Positions 37,950 through 46,912 are shown, counted from the stretch's first letter. The stretch is DNA of 64,000 nt from Deltaproteobacteria bacterium (GCA_005774545.1 VAUL01000006.1:33916-97915); one strand, 5' to 3'. Notes: generated from the sequence alone by a model not told the origin. Program-made: numbers and translations.

Positions 37950-38458
37950 GACAGCAGATCGTGATCAGCGGCCTCGGCGGCCAGGGGGTGCTGTTCCTGA
38001 CCCGGGTCATCGCCGAGAGCGCCCTGCGCCGCGGCGCGGCCGTGCTGACCGCCGAGACCCACGGCATGGCCCAGCGCGGCGGCAGCGTCCTCTCCACCGT
38101 CAAGATCGGCACGTTCCGCAGCCCGCTGATCGCCCGCGGCACGGCGGATCTCGGCCTGTTCCTGGCGGCGGAGAACCTGCCGGTGCACGGGCCCCTGCTG
38201 CGGGAAGGGGCTGCCCTGGTGGTCGCCGCCGCCGAACCGGGGGCCTATCGGGCGGTGGATGCCGCCGCCGTGGCGCGCGAACTCGGCGCGCCGGTGCTGG
38301 CCAACCTGGTGGTGCTCGGGGCGGCGGTGGCCGACGATCTGCTCTGTGTCGGCCGGGACGAGGTCGAAGAGACGATTCGCGTCCTCTCGCCGCCGAAGCT
38401 GGTCGAAGGCAACCTGACCGCCTTCCGGCGCGGCCTGGCGCTGGCGGGGAGCCGATGA
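37946..38458 (+). CDS. iorB: indolepyruvate:ferredoxin oxidoreductase beta subunit
   Basis: The 170-residue gamma-domain-type subunit completes the IorAB heterodimer. It opens with SGLGGQGVLFLTRVIAE, the conserved loop of this family, and has TAETHGMAQRGGSV. It overlaps iorA and livM by 4 nt at either end. Confidence 0.94.
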   Translation: MRQQIVISGLGGQGVLFLTRVIAESALRRGAAVLTAETHGMAQRGGSVLSTVKIGTFRSPLIARGTADLGLFLAAENLPVHGPLLREGAALVVAAAEPGAYRAVDAAAVARELGAPVLANLVVLGAAVADDLLCVGRDEVEETIRVLSPPKLVEGNLTAFRRGLALAGSR

Positions 38459-39453
38459 CGCGCCGCGAGCGGCTCTGCTACTTCCTCGCCCTGCACCGCA
38501 CCGGCCTGACCGTCGCCGCGCTGTCGTTGGCGCTGCTGGTCTACCCGCTGGTCGAACGCAACCCCTACACCCTCGGCGTCACCAACCTGATCGCCCTGCA
38601 CGTCATCGTCGTCCTCGGCCTCAACCTGTTCATCGGCTACGCCGGGCAGATTTCCCTCGGCCATGCCGCCTTCTTCGCGCTCGGCGCCTACGGCACCGCC
38701 GTCGCCACGGTTACCGGCCAGCTGCCGGCCTGGGTGGCGATGGCCGGGGTGGCGGCGCTGGTCGCCCTGCTGGCGCTGGTCCTGGGGCTGGCGGCCCTGC
38801 GCCTGAGCGGACACTACCTGGCCATGGCCACGTTGGGCTTCAACATCGTGGTACACACCGTGCTGCTGCAGTGGGATGCGGTGACCGGCGGGCCGTCCGG
38901 CTTCTCCGGGATCCCGCCGCTGGCGGTCGGCGCCTTCGCCTTCGACAGCGAATGGCGCTTCCACTTTCTGGTGTGGGGCTTCGTCCTGCTCGCCCTGCTC
39001 CTCTGTCTCAACCTGGTGCGCAGCGGCGTCGGCCGGGGGCTGGCGGCGCTGGCCGGCGACGAAACGGCGGCCGCCGCCCTGGGGGTCGACATCCGCCGCG
39101 CCAAGGTGCAGGTCTTCGTCCTCTCGGCGGTGCTGGCCTCCCTGGCGGGGAGCCTGTTCGCCCACTGCTACGGCTACGTCAGCCCCGACAGTTTCGACAT
39201 CTTTGCCTCGGCCGATCTGGTGATCATGGTGGTGGTCGGCGGGATGGGGTCGATCTGGGGGAGCCTGTTCGGCGCCGCGCTGATCACCGTGCTCCCCGAA
39301 TGGCTGGAGATCTTCGCCACCTACAAGGATTTCGTCCATGGCGGGGTGCTGGTGCTGGTGCTGATGTTTCTCCCTCAGGGGCTGGTCACCGGCCTGGTCG
39401 ACCTGGTGCGGGTGCGCCTGGCCCTGCGGCGGAGGGGCGATGTTGCGGCTTGA
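38455..39453 (+). CDS. livM: ABC transporter permease LivM
   Basis: The 332-residue second permease of the Liv transporter has about nine to ten helices. The NLFIGYAGQISLGHAAFF and ETAAAALGVDIRRAKV segments match the LivM family. It overlaps livG by 14 nt. Together with LivH it forms the membrane channel. Confidence 0.94.
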   Translation: MTRRERLCYFLALHRTGLTVAALSLALLVYPLVERNPYTLGVTNLIALHVIVVLGLNLFIGYAGQISLGHAAFFALGAYGTAVATVTGQLPAWVAMAGVAALVALLALVLGLAALRLSGHYLAMATLGFNIVVHTVLLQWDAVTGGPSGFSGIPPLAVGAFAFDSEWRFHFLVWGFVLLALLLCLNLVRSGVGRGLAALAGDETAAAALGVDIRRAKVQVFVLSAVLASLAGSLFAHCYGYVSPDSFDIFASADLVIMVVVGGMGSIWGSLFGAALITVLPEWLEIFATYKDFVHGGVLVLVLMFLPQGLVTGLVDLVRVRLALRRRGDVAA

Positions 39454-40204
39454 GGGGGTCGGCAAGCGTTTCGGCGGCCTGCCGGCGCTTGACGACGTCG
39501 CTTTTACCGCGCCGCCGGGGGAGCTGACGGCACTGATCGGCCCCAACGGGGCGGGGAAGAGTACCCTGATCAACTGCATCACCGGGGTGCTCCCGGCCAG
39601 CGCCGGCTCGATCCGCTTCGATGGCAGGGAGTTGTGCGGACTGCCGCCGCACGCCGTGGCCCGGCTCGGCATCGCCCGCACCTTCCAGAACCTGCGGCTC
39701 TTCCCGCGGCTGTCGGTGCTCGACAACGTCCTCACCGGCCTCACCGCCGAAGCCGGCCGCTCGATGCTGATGGCGATGCTGCGCCTCCCCTATCTGCGCC
39801 ACCGCGAGCGCCAGCTGCGGCTGCGGGCCCTCGAGGCGCTGGACCGCTTCGGCCTGGCCGGCAAGGCCGACTGGCCGGCGGCGGCGCTGGCCTACGGCGA
39901 CCGCAAGCGGGTGGAGCTGGCCCGGGCCTGCGTCGGCCGCCCCCGGCTGATCCTGCTCGACGAGCCGGTGGCCGGCCTCAACGAAGCCGAAACGGCCCTG
40001 ATCGGCCAGGAGTTGCGCCGGTTGCGGGCGGCCGGGCACACCCTGCTGCTGGTCGAGCACGACATGGAACTGGTGATGAGCATCGCCGACCAGGTGGTGG
40101 TTCTCGACAGCGGTCGCTGCATCGCCCGCGGCACCCCGGACGAGGTGCGCAAAAACCCGCTGGTCCTCGAGGCCTACCTCGGCCGGACCAGCGTCACGGC
40201 GTGA
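39440..40204 (+). CDS. livG: ABC transporter ATPase LivG
   Basis: The 254-residue ATPase has Walker A GPNGAGKST (34-42), a Q-loop FQN, an LAYGDRKRVELARA signature (variant of LSGGQ seen in LivG), Walker B LILLDEP and the H-switch in LLVEHD. The LivG insertion between Q-loop and signature is present. It is followed 4 nt later by the LivF-PaaK fusion. Confidence 0.95.
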   Translation: MLRLEGVGKRFGGLPALDDVAFTAPPGELTALIGPNGAGKSTLINCITGVLPASAGSIRFDGRELCGLPPHAVARLGIARTFQNLRLFPRLSVLDNVLTGLTAEAGRSMLMAMLRLPYLRHRERQLRLRALEALDRFGLAGKADWPAAALAYGDRKRVELARACVGRPRLILLDEPVAGLNEAETALIGQELRRLRAAGHTLLLVEHDMELVMSIADQVVVLDSGRCIARGTPDEVRKNPLVLEAYLGRTSVTA

Positions 40205-40208
40205 ACCG

Positions 40209-42311
40209 ATGAGCACACCCATGCTGACGATCGAGGGGTTGACCGCCCACTACGGCGCCGCCCAGGCCCTCTTCGGGATCGACCTGACGGTGCCCGCCGG
40301 CCAGACCGTCGCGCTGGTCGGAGCCAACGGTGCCGGCAAGACCACCCTGCTGCGCTGCGTGATGGGGCTGCTGCGGCCGAGCGGCGGCACGGTGCGGCTC
40401 GACGGGGCCGATGTCACCGGCAGCGCCCCGGCGGCCATGGTCCGCCGCGGTCTGGCCCTCTCGCCGGAGGGGCGGGAGGTCTTCGGCCGACTGAGCGTGG
40501 CGGAGAACCTCGCCCTCGGCGCTCTGCCGCTGAAGCTGGGTGCCAAGGAGCTCGACCTTCGCCGCGCCGAGGTGTTCGCCCGCTTCCCGCGTCTGGCCGA
40601 GCGCCGCGAGCAGCTGGCCGGCACCCTCTCCGGCGGCGAGCAGCAGATGCTGGCCATGGGCCGGGCGCTGATGGCCCGGCCGCGCCTGCTGCTCCTCGAC
40701 GAGCCGAGCCTGGGGCTGGCGCCGCTGATCACCGACGAGATCTTCGCCATCATCCACCAGCTCGGCCGTAGCGGTGTCACCATCTTGCTGGTCGAGCAGA
40801 ACGCCGCCCGGGCCCTGGCCGCATCCGACGCCGCCTTCCTGCTGGCCAACGGCCGCGTGGTCGAGCATGGCGCGAGCGCCCGCCTCCTTACCGACCCGAA
40901 ACTGCGCGCCGCCTTCCTCGGCGCCGCCAGTCACGACAGTCCGGCTGCCAGCCGCCTCGGCGCCGCCGGCCTGACCAACCTCCGCCTGGAGAAACCCGAC
41001 ATGGCCCAGCAGAACTTCATGCCGCCGTTTGCCACCGTCGAGGCGTTGCATGCCCATCAGCTCAAGGGGCTGCAGTGGACGGTCCGCCACGCCTGGGAGG
41101 GCTCCCCCTTCTACCGCCAGCGCCTGGAGGCGGCCGGCATCGCCCCCGAGACCATCACCTCCCTTGCCGATCTGCGTCGCCTGCCGTTCACCACGGCCGA
41201 CGACCTGCGCGACGGCTACCCCTTCCCGCTGCGTGCCGTCCCCTTCGAGCAGATCGTGCGCATCCACGCCAGTTCGGGAACGACCGGCAAGCGCAAGGTA
41301 CTCTGCTACACGCAGAAGGATCTCGACGACTGGACCCACTTTTTCGCCCGCTGCTACCAGATGGCCGGCGTCACCCCCCTCGACCGGGTGCAGGTCGCCG
41401 TCGGCTACGGGGTGTGGACTGCGGGGATGGGCTTCCAGCTCGGCGCCGAGAAGCTCGGCGCCCTGGCCGTGCCGGTCGGGCCGGGGAACGTCGACATGCA
41501 GCTCGAGTTCCTGCGCGACTTCCAGTCCACGGTCTTCTGCTCGACGGCCTCCATGGCGTTGCTGATGGCCGAGGAAATCCACCGGCGCGGCATCGCCGAC
41601 CAGATCGCGGTGCGCAAGGTGATCTACGGCTCCGAGCGCTCCAGCCGCTCGATGCGCCGGAAGATCTCCGAGCTGTTCGGCGGCGCCGAGCTGTTCGACA
41701 TCACCGGGCTGACCGAGCTGTACGGCCCCGGCACCGGCATCGAGTGCGCCGACCACGACTGCATCCATTACTGGGGCGACTACTACCTGCTGGAGATCAT
41801 CGACCCCGAGACGCTGCAGCCGCTCCCCGACGGCGAGTGGGGGGAGATGGTGGTGACCACCCTGTGCAAGGAAGGGGCGCCGCTGATCCGCTACCGCACC
41901 CGGGACATCACCCGCATCATCCCCGGCCGCTGCAGCTGCGGCAGCCTGCTGCCGCGCCACTCGCGAATCCGGGGGCGCTCGGACGACACCATCAAGTTCC
42001 GCGGCGTCAACATCTACCCGTCGAGCATCGACACCATCCTTTCGGCGGTTCCCGGGCTCGGCTCGGAGTACCAGATTCATCTGACCCGTGACGACGCCAG
42101 CGGCCGCGACCAGATGCGTCTGGTGATCGAGCGCGGTGAAGGGGTCGAGGCCCGCCGCACCCCCGAACTGGTTCACGAAGCGGGGCACCAGATCAAGAAG
42201 CAGCTGCTGGTCTCTGCGGAGATTGCGCTGGTCGACTACGGCAGCCTGCCGCGTTCCGAGCGCAAGAGCCGGCGGGTGTTCGATACCCGCATCGAAGATG
42301 AAATCGTCTAG
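40209..42311 (+). CDS. livF-paaK: LivF ATPase fused to phenylacetate-CoA ligase
   Basis: One 700-residue frame without stops. Residues 1-238 are a complete LivF ATPase: Walker A GANGAGKTT 38-46, LSGGEQQ 140-146, Walker B LLLLDEP, H-loop as VEQN. Residues 239-264 are a linker. Residues 265-700 are a complete phenylacetate-CoA ligase with AMP/ATP motif SSGTTGK (355-361) and the C-terminal GRSDD and RNIYPSSI-type region (FRGVNIYPSSID). PaaK makes arylacetyl-CoA from arylacetate, ATP and CoA. An internal ATG at 41001 (residue 265) has GGAG 9 nt upstream, so separate PaaK could also be made. The usual situation is two genes. A lost stop codon or a sequence error would also give this frame. Confidence 0.9.
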   Translation: MSTPMLTIEGLTAHYGAAQALFGIDLTVPAGQTVALVGANGAGKTTLLRCVMGLLRPSGGTVRLDGADVTGSAPAAMVRRGLALSPEGREVFGRLSVAENLALGALPLKLGAKELDLRRAEVFARFPRLAERREQLAGTLSGGEQQMLAMGRALMARPRLLLLDEPSLGLAPLITDEIFAIIHQLGRSGVTILLVEQNAARALAASDAAFLLANGRVVEHGASARLLTDPKLRAAFLGAASHDSPAASRLGAAGLTNLRLEKPDMAQQNFMPPFATVEALHAHQLKGLQWTVRHAWEGSPFYRQRLEAAGIAPETITSLADLRRLPFTTADDLRDGYPFPLRAVPFEQIVRIHASSGTTGKRKVLCYTQKDLDDWTHFFARCYQMAGVTPLDRVQVAVGYGVWTAGMGFQLGAEKLGALAVPVGPGNVDMQLEFLRDFQSTVFCSTASMALLMAEEIHRRGIADQIAVRKVIYGSERSSRSMRRKISELFGGAELFDITGLTELYGPGTGIECADHDCIHYWGDYYLLEIIDPETLQPLPDGEWGEMVVTTLCKEGAPLIRYRTRDITRIIPGRCSCGSLLPRHSRIRGRSDDTIKFRGVNIYPSSIDTILSAVPGLGSEYQIHLTRDDASGRDQMRLVIERGEGVEARRTPELVHEAGHQIKKQLLVSAEIALVDYGSLPRSERKSRRVFDTRIEDEIV

Positions 42312-42391
42312 CCGGTCCGCATGTTTTTTGCGTGACCTGCCCCGGCTTCGTGGTTAAATGGAGTTTTCATCCAACCGCAAGGAGGCATGAC

Positions 42392-43543
42392 ATGAAACGG
42401 ATGCTGGTGTCGCTGGTGCTGCTGGCCCTGGCCGTTCCCGCCCTGGCGGCCGAGCCGATCAAGCTCGGCGCCTTCTTCGACCTTTCCGGCAAGGCGGCCT
42501 TCATCGGCACGCCGACCAAGCTGGTCGCCGAGATGGTGGTCGAGAAGATCAACGCCGAAGGGGGGATCAACGGCCGGCCCCTCGAGCTGATCATGGCCGA
42601 CAGCGAGTCGGAGCCGCCCAAGGCCGCCAATATCGCCAAGAAATTCATCTACAAGGACCAGGTGACCGCCATTATCGGCCCGACCCTGACCGACACCGGC
42701 ATGGTGGTGAAGAAGATCGTCCACGAGGGGAAGATCCCGATCGTCATGACCGTCGGCGGCGACCCGGTGATCATGGGCGGCGAGAAGTTCGGCCCGTTCG
42801 ACTGGGTGTTCAAGTCACCGCAGCGTTCCAGTACCGCCGTTGAGCGGCTGTTCCTCTACCTCAAGGAGAAGAAGCTGACCAGGATCGCCCTGCTCACCTC
42901 CGACGACGGTTTCGGCAAGGACGGCTCGCGCTGGATGCGCGAATTCGCCCCCAAGTACGGCATCGAGATTCTCCTTGAAGAAGCCTTCGGCGCTCGCGAC
43001 ACCGACATGACCGCCCAGTTGACCAAGGCCAGGAATGCCAACCCGCAGGCGATCATCGCCTGGACCATCGGTCCCGCCGGTTCGATCGTCGCCAAGAACA
43101 AGGCGCAGCTCGGCATCGCGCTCCCGCTCTTCCAGTGCCATGGCCTGCCTGACCCGAAGTACATCGAGCTGGCCGGCAAGGCCGCCGAAGGCGACCGGAT
43201 GCCGGCGACCAAGCTGATGGTGGTCGACGAGCTGCCCGATGCCGACCCTCAGAAGAAGGTGATTCAGGAGTTCGTCAAGCTGTACCGGGCCAAGGGGTAC
43301 GACAAGCAGTTCCCGATCAACACCCACAGCGGCTATGCCTGGGATGCGATCATGCTGGTCGCCAACGCCATCAAGAAGGCCGGCACCGAACCCGAAGCGC
43401 TGCGCAAGGCGATTGAAGGCACCAAGGGGTACGTCGGGGTTTCCGGCATCTACAACCTGACCGTCGAGGATCACAACGGCCTGGGTGTCGATTCGATGGT
43501 CATGGTCGAGGTGAAGAACGGCAAATTTGTATTGGCCAGGTAG
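42392..43543 (+). CDS. livK: ABC transporter substrate-binding protein LivK
   Basis: The 383-residue periplasmic type I binding protein has a cleaved Sec signal (about 1-20, ending ALAA). The mature chain opens with EPIKLGAFFDLSG, the Liv-family start, and has TDTGMVVKK and GWDAIML-like motifs. AAGGAGG lies upstream of the ATG. The 80-nt gap before it contains TGGTTAAAT (42351-42359), a possible extended -10 that could raise livK over the permeases. The substrate is inferred to be an aromatic amino acid or arylacetate from the neighbours, not from binding residues. Confidence 0.92.
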   Translation: MKRMLVSLVLLALAVPALAAEPIKLGAFFDLSGKAAFIGTPTKLVAEMVVEKINAEGGINGRPLELIMADSESEPPKAANIAKKFIYKDQVTAIIGPTLTDTGMVVKKIVHEGKIPIVMTVGGDPVIMGGEKFGPFDWVFKSPQRSSTAVERLFLYLKEKKLTRIALLTSDDGFGKDGSRWMREFAPKYGIEILLEEAFGARDTDMTAQLTKARNANPQAIIAWTIGPAGSIVAKNKAQLGIALPLFQCHGLPDPKYIELAGKAAEGDRMPATKLMVVDELPDADPQKKVIQEFVKLYRAKGYDKQFPINTHSGYAWDAIMLVANAIKKAGTEPEALRKAIEGTKGYVGVSGIYNLTVEDHNGLGVDSMVMVEVKNGKFVLAR

Positions 43544-43550
43544 GAGGGGT

Positions 43551-43597
43551 TCCCCAAATGGGGAAACTTTGTCCGGCGGGGACTCCCGATTTCGGGA
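43551..43597. promoter_or_regulatory. tandem TCCC-N6-GGGA dyads (candidate activator sites)
   Basis: Two dyads share the half-site TCCC-N6-GGGA: 43551-43564 and 43584-43597. Their centres are 33 bp apart, near three helical turns, and lie about 118 and 85 bp before the expected start of the sigma-54 promoter. This is where enhancer-binding proteins normally bind. The first dyad could also act as a weak terminator hairpin for livK. Confidence 0.55.
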
Positions 43598-43648
43598 CGA
43601 TGCCCTGGGTCGCGGAAAATTATCCCTTTAATTTCAGTATGTTGCGTT

Positions 43649-43665
43649 TTGGCACGTCGGTTGCT
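43649..43665 (+). promoter_or_regulatory. sigma-54 promoter
   Basis: TTGGCACG, 4 nt, TTGCT: GG at 43651-43652 and GC at 43663-43664 with exactly ten bases between them. It matches the -24/-12 consensus closely and starts about 66 nt before the first gene of the envelope operon. An NtrC-type activator is encoded at the end of the same gene run. Confidence 0.85.
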
Positions 43666-43730
43666 AAATAGAGTGCACAACTAACCGTTTCGCCGTGTCG
43701 GCGAACACTATCCAAAAGGAGACTGATCCG

Positions 43731-44315
43731 ATGAAGAAGCTTCTTGTTGTCCTGGCGAGCCTGGCCCTGGTGGCCACCCTGACGGCTTGCGCCAAAGCCC
43801 CGACCGAAGAAGTCAACGCCACCAAAGCTGCCATCGACGCGGCCGTTGCCGACGGCGCCCAGCAGTACACCCCGGAAGACTACAAAGTGGTCGCCGACGG
43901 CCTGGCCGCTGCCAACGCCGAGATCAAGGTTCAGGAAGAGAAATTCTTCAAGAACTTCGACAAAGCCAAGCAGATGCTGGCCAAGACCAAGGCTGACGCC
44001 GAAGCCCTGAAAGGCAAAGTTGCCCAGCGCAAGGAAGAGCTGAAGCAGGCCGCCATCGCCACCCTGGCCCAGGCCAACACCGCCCTGGCCGAAGCGAAGG
44101 ACCTGCTCGCCAAAGCTCCGAAGGGCAAGGGCTCCAAGGCTGACATCGAAGCCATGCAGACCGACCTGGCCGGCGTTGAGGCGATGATTCCGGAAGTGCA
44201 GCCGATGATCGACAAGGGCGACTTCATCGGTGCCAACGAGAAGGCCAACGCCATCCTCGCCCGCATCACCGCGGTGAGCGACGAAGTCAAGGCTGCCATC
44301 GAGAAGAAGAAGTAA
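43731..44315 (+). CDS. coiled-coil lipoprotein, function unknown
   Basis: The 194-residue lipoprotein has a lipobox ending LTAC at C20. The mature part is Ala/Lys/Glu-rich and nearly all helical, with no aromatic core, so it should form a long coiled coil in the periplasm. No specific family is recognised. AAGGAG lies about 9 nt before the ATG. It is the first gene after the sigma-54 promoter and is 25 nt before an L,D-transpeptidase-fold lipoprotein. It may tether or space the outer membrane and peptidoglycan, as Lpp does; that is an inference. Confidence 0.85.
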   Translation: MKKLLVVLASLALVATLTACAKAPTEEVNATKAAIDAAVADGAQQYTPEDYKVVADGLAAANAEIKVQEEKFFKNFDKAKQMLAKTKADAEALKGKVAQRKEELKQAAIATLAQANTALAEAKDLLAKAPKGKGSKADIEAMQTDLAGVEAMIPEVQPMIDKGDFIGANEKANAILARITAVSDEVKAAIEKKK

Positions 44316-44340
44316 TAGAAAAACTATTGGTAGGCCGTAC

Positions 44341-45495
44341 TTGAAACCTATCAGTATTGTGGCGAACATCGGGCCCGCCCTGAGATTTCTCAGGGCGGGC
44401 CTGATTCTCATCGCCGGAATAGTCTGCCTGTTCGGGGCGACCGGCTGCAGCGAACCGCCGATCCCCGCCGAAGTCGATCTCGCCGTCAGCCAGGACCAGA
44501 ACCTCTGGAAGGTCGGCGTTCCCAAGTATGCGCCCCGCGAATACGAGGAATACGCCGCAACCCTGCGGGCCGGTCAGGAGATGCTGACCGCCGAGCGCTC
44601 CAAGTTCATCTGGTTCCAGGATTATGAACCGGTGGCCAAGTTCTTCGGTCAGGTCATTGTCCAGGGCGAGCAGGTGCGCACCGCGGCGATGACCGCCAAG
44701 GCCCGGGAAACCACCGACCTCACGGTGCAGATCATCAAGGTGTCCGATCGCCTGAGGATCCTGCGCGACCTGGCCGACGACGTCCGCGACCGGAAGCTTT
44801 CGACCCGCAGCCTGGCGCGTGCCGAGACCCTGCTGAACGAGGCCAAGGGGCACGTCAAGAATGGCGAATGGGACAAGGCCCGCCGGTCCATCAGCGAGGC
44901 CAGCCTGAATGTCGACAGTGCGGTCAAGGCGACCCGACAGCGGGTGGCCCGTTTCGCCGACGGCCAGCAGATCGCCCGGTGGCGCGGCCAGGTGACCAAC
45001 GCCATCCAGCGTTCCCGCAGCAACGGCGGCTACCTGATCGTGGTCAACAAGCTCGATCGCGAGCTGACCCTCTACCGGTCCGGGCAGCAGGTCAAGACCT
45101 ACAAGGCCGGGATGGGGATCAACTATCTGGCCGACAAGCTTTATTCGGGTGATCGCGCCACCCCGGAAGGGGAATACCGGGTCATCCGCAAGCTGCCGGC
45201 GAGCAAATTCTACAAGGCGTTGCTGATCAATTACCCGAACGAGGAGGATCAGCGGCGTTTTGCCGAGGCCAAGCGCCGGGGGGAGATTTCGAAGCGCACC
45301 CAGATCGGCGGCCTGATCGAAATTCACGGCGGCGGCACGGAAGGCCTGACCAACGGCTGTGTCGCTCTGGATGACCGGCACATGCTGGAGTTGTACAACA
45401 CCGTAGACGTCGGTACGCCGGTGGTGATCGTCGGCGCCCTCTCGGCCAACAACACCCTCTGCTCGACGCTGGACAGCCTCTGCGATGTCAACTGA
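44341..45495 (+). CDS. lipoprotein with L,D-transpeptidase domain
   Basis: The 384-residue protein has a hydrophobic signal and a probable lipobox (ATGC, C36), a helical middle (about 60-215), and a C-terminal YkuD-type L,D-transpeptidase domain (about 230-365). The catalytic residues are H329 in EIHGGG and C340 in TNGCVAL. The usual SHGCVRL is here TNGCVAL, with the Arg replaced by Ala. L,D-transpeptidases form 3-3 crosslinks or attach lipoproteins to peptidoglycan. The start is TTG at 44341 with only a weak ribosome site. It overlaps the next gene by 11 nt. Confidence 0.85.
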   Translation: MKPISIVANIGPALRFLRAGLILIAGIVCLFGATGCSEPPIPAEVDLAVSQDQNLWKVGVPKYAPREYEEYAATLRAGQEMLTAERSKFIWFQDYEPVAKFFGQVIVQGEQVRTAAMTAKARETTDLTVQIIKVSDRLRILRDLADDVRDRKLSTRSLARAETLLNEAKGHVKNGEWDKARRSISEASLNVDSAVKATRQRVARFADGQQIARWRGQVTNAIQRSRSNGGYLIVVNKLDRELTLYRSGQQVKTYKAGMGINYLADKLYSGDRATPEGEYRVIRKLPASKFYKALLINYPNEEDQRRFAEAKRRGEISKRTQIGGLIEIHGGGTEGLTNGCVALDDRHMLELYNTVDVGTPVVIVGALSANNTLCSTLDSLCDVN

Positions 45496-46228
45496 CGATC
45501 AGAAACATTGGACCGGCAGCCGCATCGTCGGACTGCAAGGCCAGGAGCTGCCCCCGCCGCAGAAGCCGCGCCGCCGCCGGTGGTGGCTGTGGGTGCCGCT
45601 GGGGCTGATCCTGCTGGCGCTGACGGCCTTTGCCGGAGTGGTCGCCTACGGCTGGCACCTTGGCAACCGTCATGTCGACAGCCAGGCTGAAATCTCCGTC
45701 AAGGACGACAAGGGAAAGCCGGTCGCCCCCGACAAGCTGGCGGCCGCCAACGACAAGCTGCGCAAGAAGCTGGCGGCCCTGGCGCCCAAGGGGCAGTACG
45801 TGGTGATCGACACCGCCAACAACCGCGTTTACCTGCGTGACGGCGACCGCACCCTGCGCGAGATGGTGGCGTCCTGCGGCAGCGGCAACGTCCTGGTCGA
45901 TCCGGTCGGCGGGCGCACCTGGACCTTCGACACCCCGCGCGGCCAGTTCCAGGTGAAGTCCAAGGTCAACAACCCGGTGTGGATCAAGCCGGACTGGGCT
46001 TTCATCGAGGAGGGCGAGCCGATCCCCAAGGATCCCCGGGAGCGCGCCGATGCCAACGTGATGGGCGACTACGCCCTCGGCATCGGCAACGGCTACTTCA
46101 TCCACGGCACCCTGTACAAGCGTCTGCTCGGCCGCAACGTCTCCCACGGCTGCGTGCGTCTCGGTGATGAAGACCTCGAGTTCCTTTTCAAGACTGCTGT
46201 GCTCGGCACAAAGGTGATCATCTACTGA
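45485..46228 (+). CDS. membrane-anchored L,D-transpeptidase
   Basis: The 247-residue protein has a cytoplasmic basic N terminus, one membrane anchor (about 34-56) and a periplasmic YkuD L,D-transpeptidase domain with H207 (YFIHGTL) and C223 in the canonical SHGCVRLGD. The standard motif suggests an active enzyme that crosslinks or modifies peptidoglycan stem peptides. It overlaps the preceding gene by 11 nt and the next by 1 nt. Confidence 0.92.
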   Translation: MSTDDQKHWTGSRIVGLQGQELPPPQKPRRRRWWLWVPLGLILLALTAFAGVVAYGWHLGNRHVDSQAEISVKDDKGKPVAPDKLAAANDKLRKKLAALAPKGQYVVIDTANNRVYLRDGDRTLREMVASCGSGNVLVDPVGGRTWTFDTPRGQFQVKSKVNNPVWIKPDWAFIEEGEPIPKDPRERADANVMGDYALGIGNGYFIHGTLYKRLLGRNVSHGCVRLGDEDLEFLFKTAVLGTKVIIY

Positions 46229-46905
46229 TGCGGCTCCTTGCGACCCTTCTTCTGACCATTCTGTTCTGGGTTCCGGCGGCGGCCGCCGATGATGTTGCCG
46301 AACTGGCCCAGACCAACCGGCTGTTGCAGGCGGAGTTCGAGCTGGCCAAATCCCAGAAGCTCTACTTCATCTTCGATCTGCAGGCGTCCGAAATCCTCTA
46401 CAAGGTCAGCGGCGTCACGGTGGCACGATTGCCGATCCTCTCTCTGCGCAGCTGGGGGCGGCCGGCCGACGGCATCGCCTATACTCTGGCGAAGCGGACC
46501 GCCCGCAAGGAACCGCAACGCGAGCAGATTGCCATCCCCGACGGCAGGGAGGAAGAGAAGCCCACGCCGCCACCGGCGCCGCCCAAGCCCGGCGAGCCGC
46601 CGAAGGCTCCCGATTTGCAGGCCCTCGAAATCGCGGACATGCCGACCGAATACGAGCTGCAGCTGGACGACGGCACGCTGCTCTCCATTCGCTCGACCCT
46701 GCCGGAGAACGCCTCGTTCCAGGAGAAGCTGCGCTATTACAAGGACAAGTACTCCTGGTTCATCAGCCGCTCCCTCATTTCCCTCTCGCAACACCGGCAG
46801 GGAAGCTCCTATAATGAAATGCGCCTGACCCTGCCGGAGCGGGAAGCGCGCATGCTCTACTGGTCCTTCCAGGAGGGCGGGCGCTGTCTGGTCCACTGGC
46901 CCTAG
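46228..46905 (+). CDS. secreted protein, function unknown
   Basis: The 225-residue product has a Sec signal (about 1-20, cleavage near AAA-DD), a predicted extracytoplasmic body and a Pro/Glu-rich stretch (about residues 108-130). No family is recognised. It is the last structural gene of the envelope operon and starts inside the TGATG of the preceding stop. The company of two L,D-transpeptidase genes points to the cell wall, but nothing in the sequence shows an activity. Confidence 0.8.
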   Translation: MRLLATLLLTILFWVPAAAADDVAELAQTNRLLQAEFELAKSQKLYFIFDLQASEILYKVSGVTVARLPILSLRSWGRPADGIAYTLAKRTARKEPQREQIAIPDGREEEKPTPPPAPPKPGEPPKAPDLQALEIADMPTEYELQLDDGTLLSIRSTLPENASFQEKLRYYKDKYSWFISRSLISLSQHRQGSSYNEMRLTLPEREARMLYWSFQEGGRCLVHWP

Positions 46906-46912
46906 GTCAGAC

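Noticed and set aside
36120..38458. 2-oxoacid:acceptor oxidoreductase for pyruvate or 2-oxoglutarate
   Set aside because: The C-terminal two 4Fe-4S motifs, the alpha/beta gene pair and CPGCPHRA fit IorAB. Domain order differs from POR/KOR multi-subunit enzymes.
43550..43565. Strong terminator after livK
   Set aside because: The stem is only about six pairs and lacks a proper T-run. Its TCCC-N6-GGGA layout is repeated at 43584, so an activator site is more likely.
46228..46905. Third L,D-transpeptidase or SH3-like domain in the secreted protein
   Set aside because: There is no His/Cys catalytic motif and no recognised wall-binding signature, so it is left as unknown.
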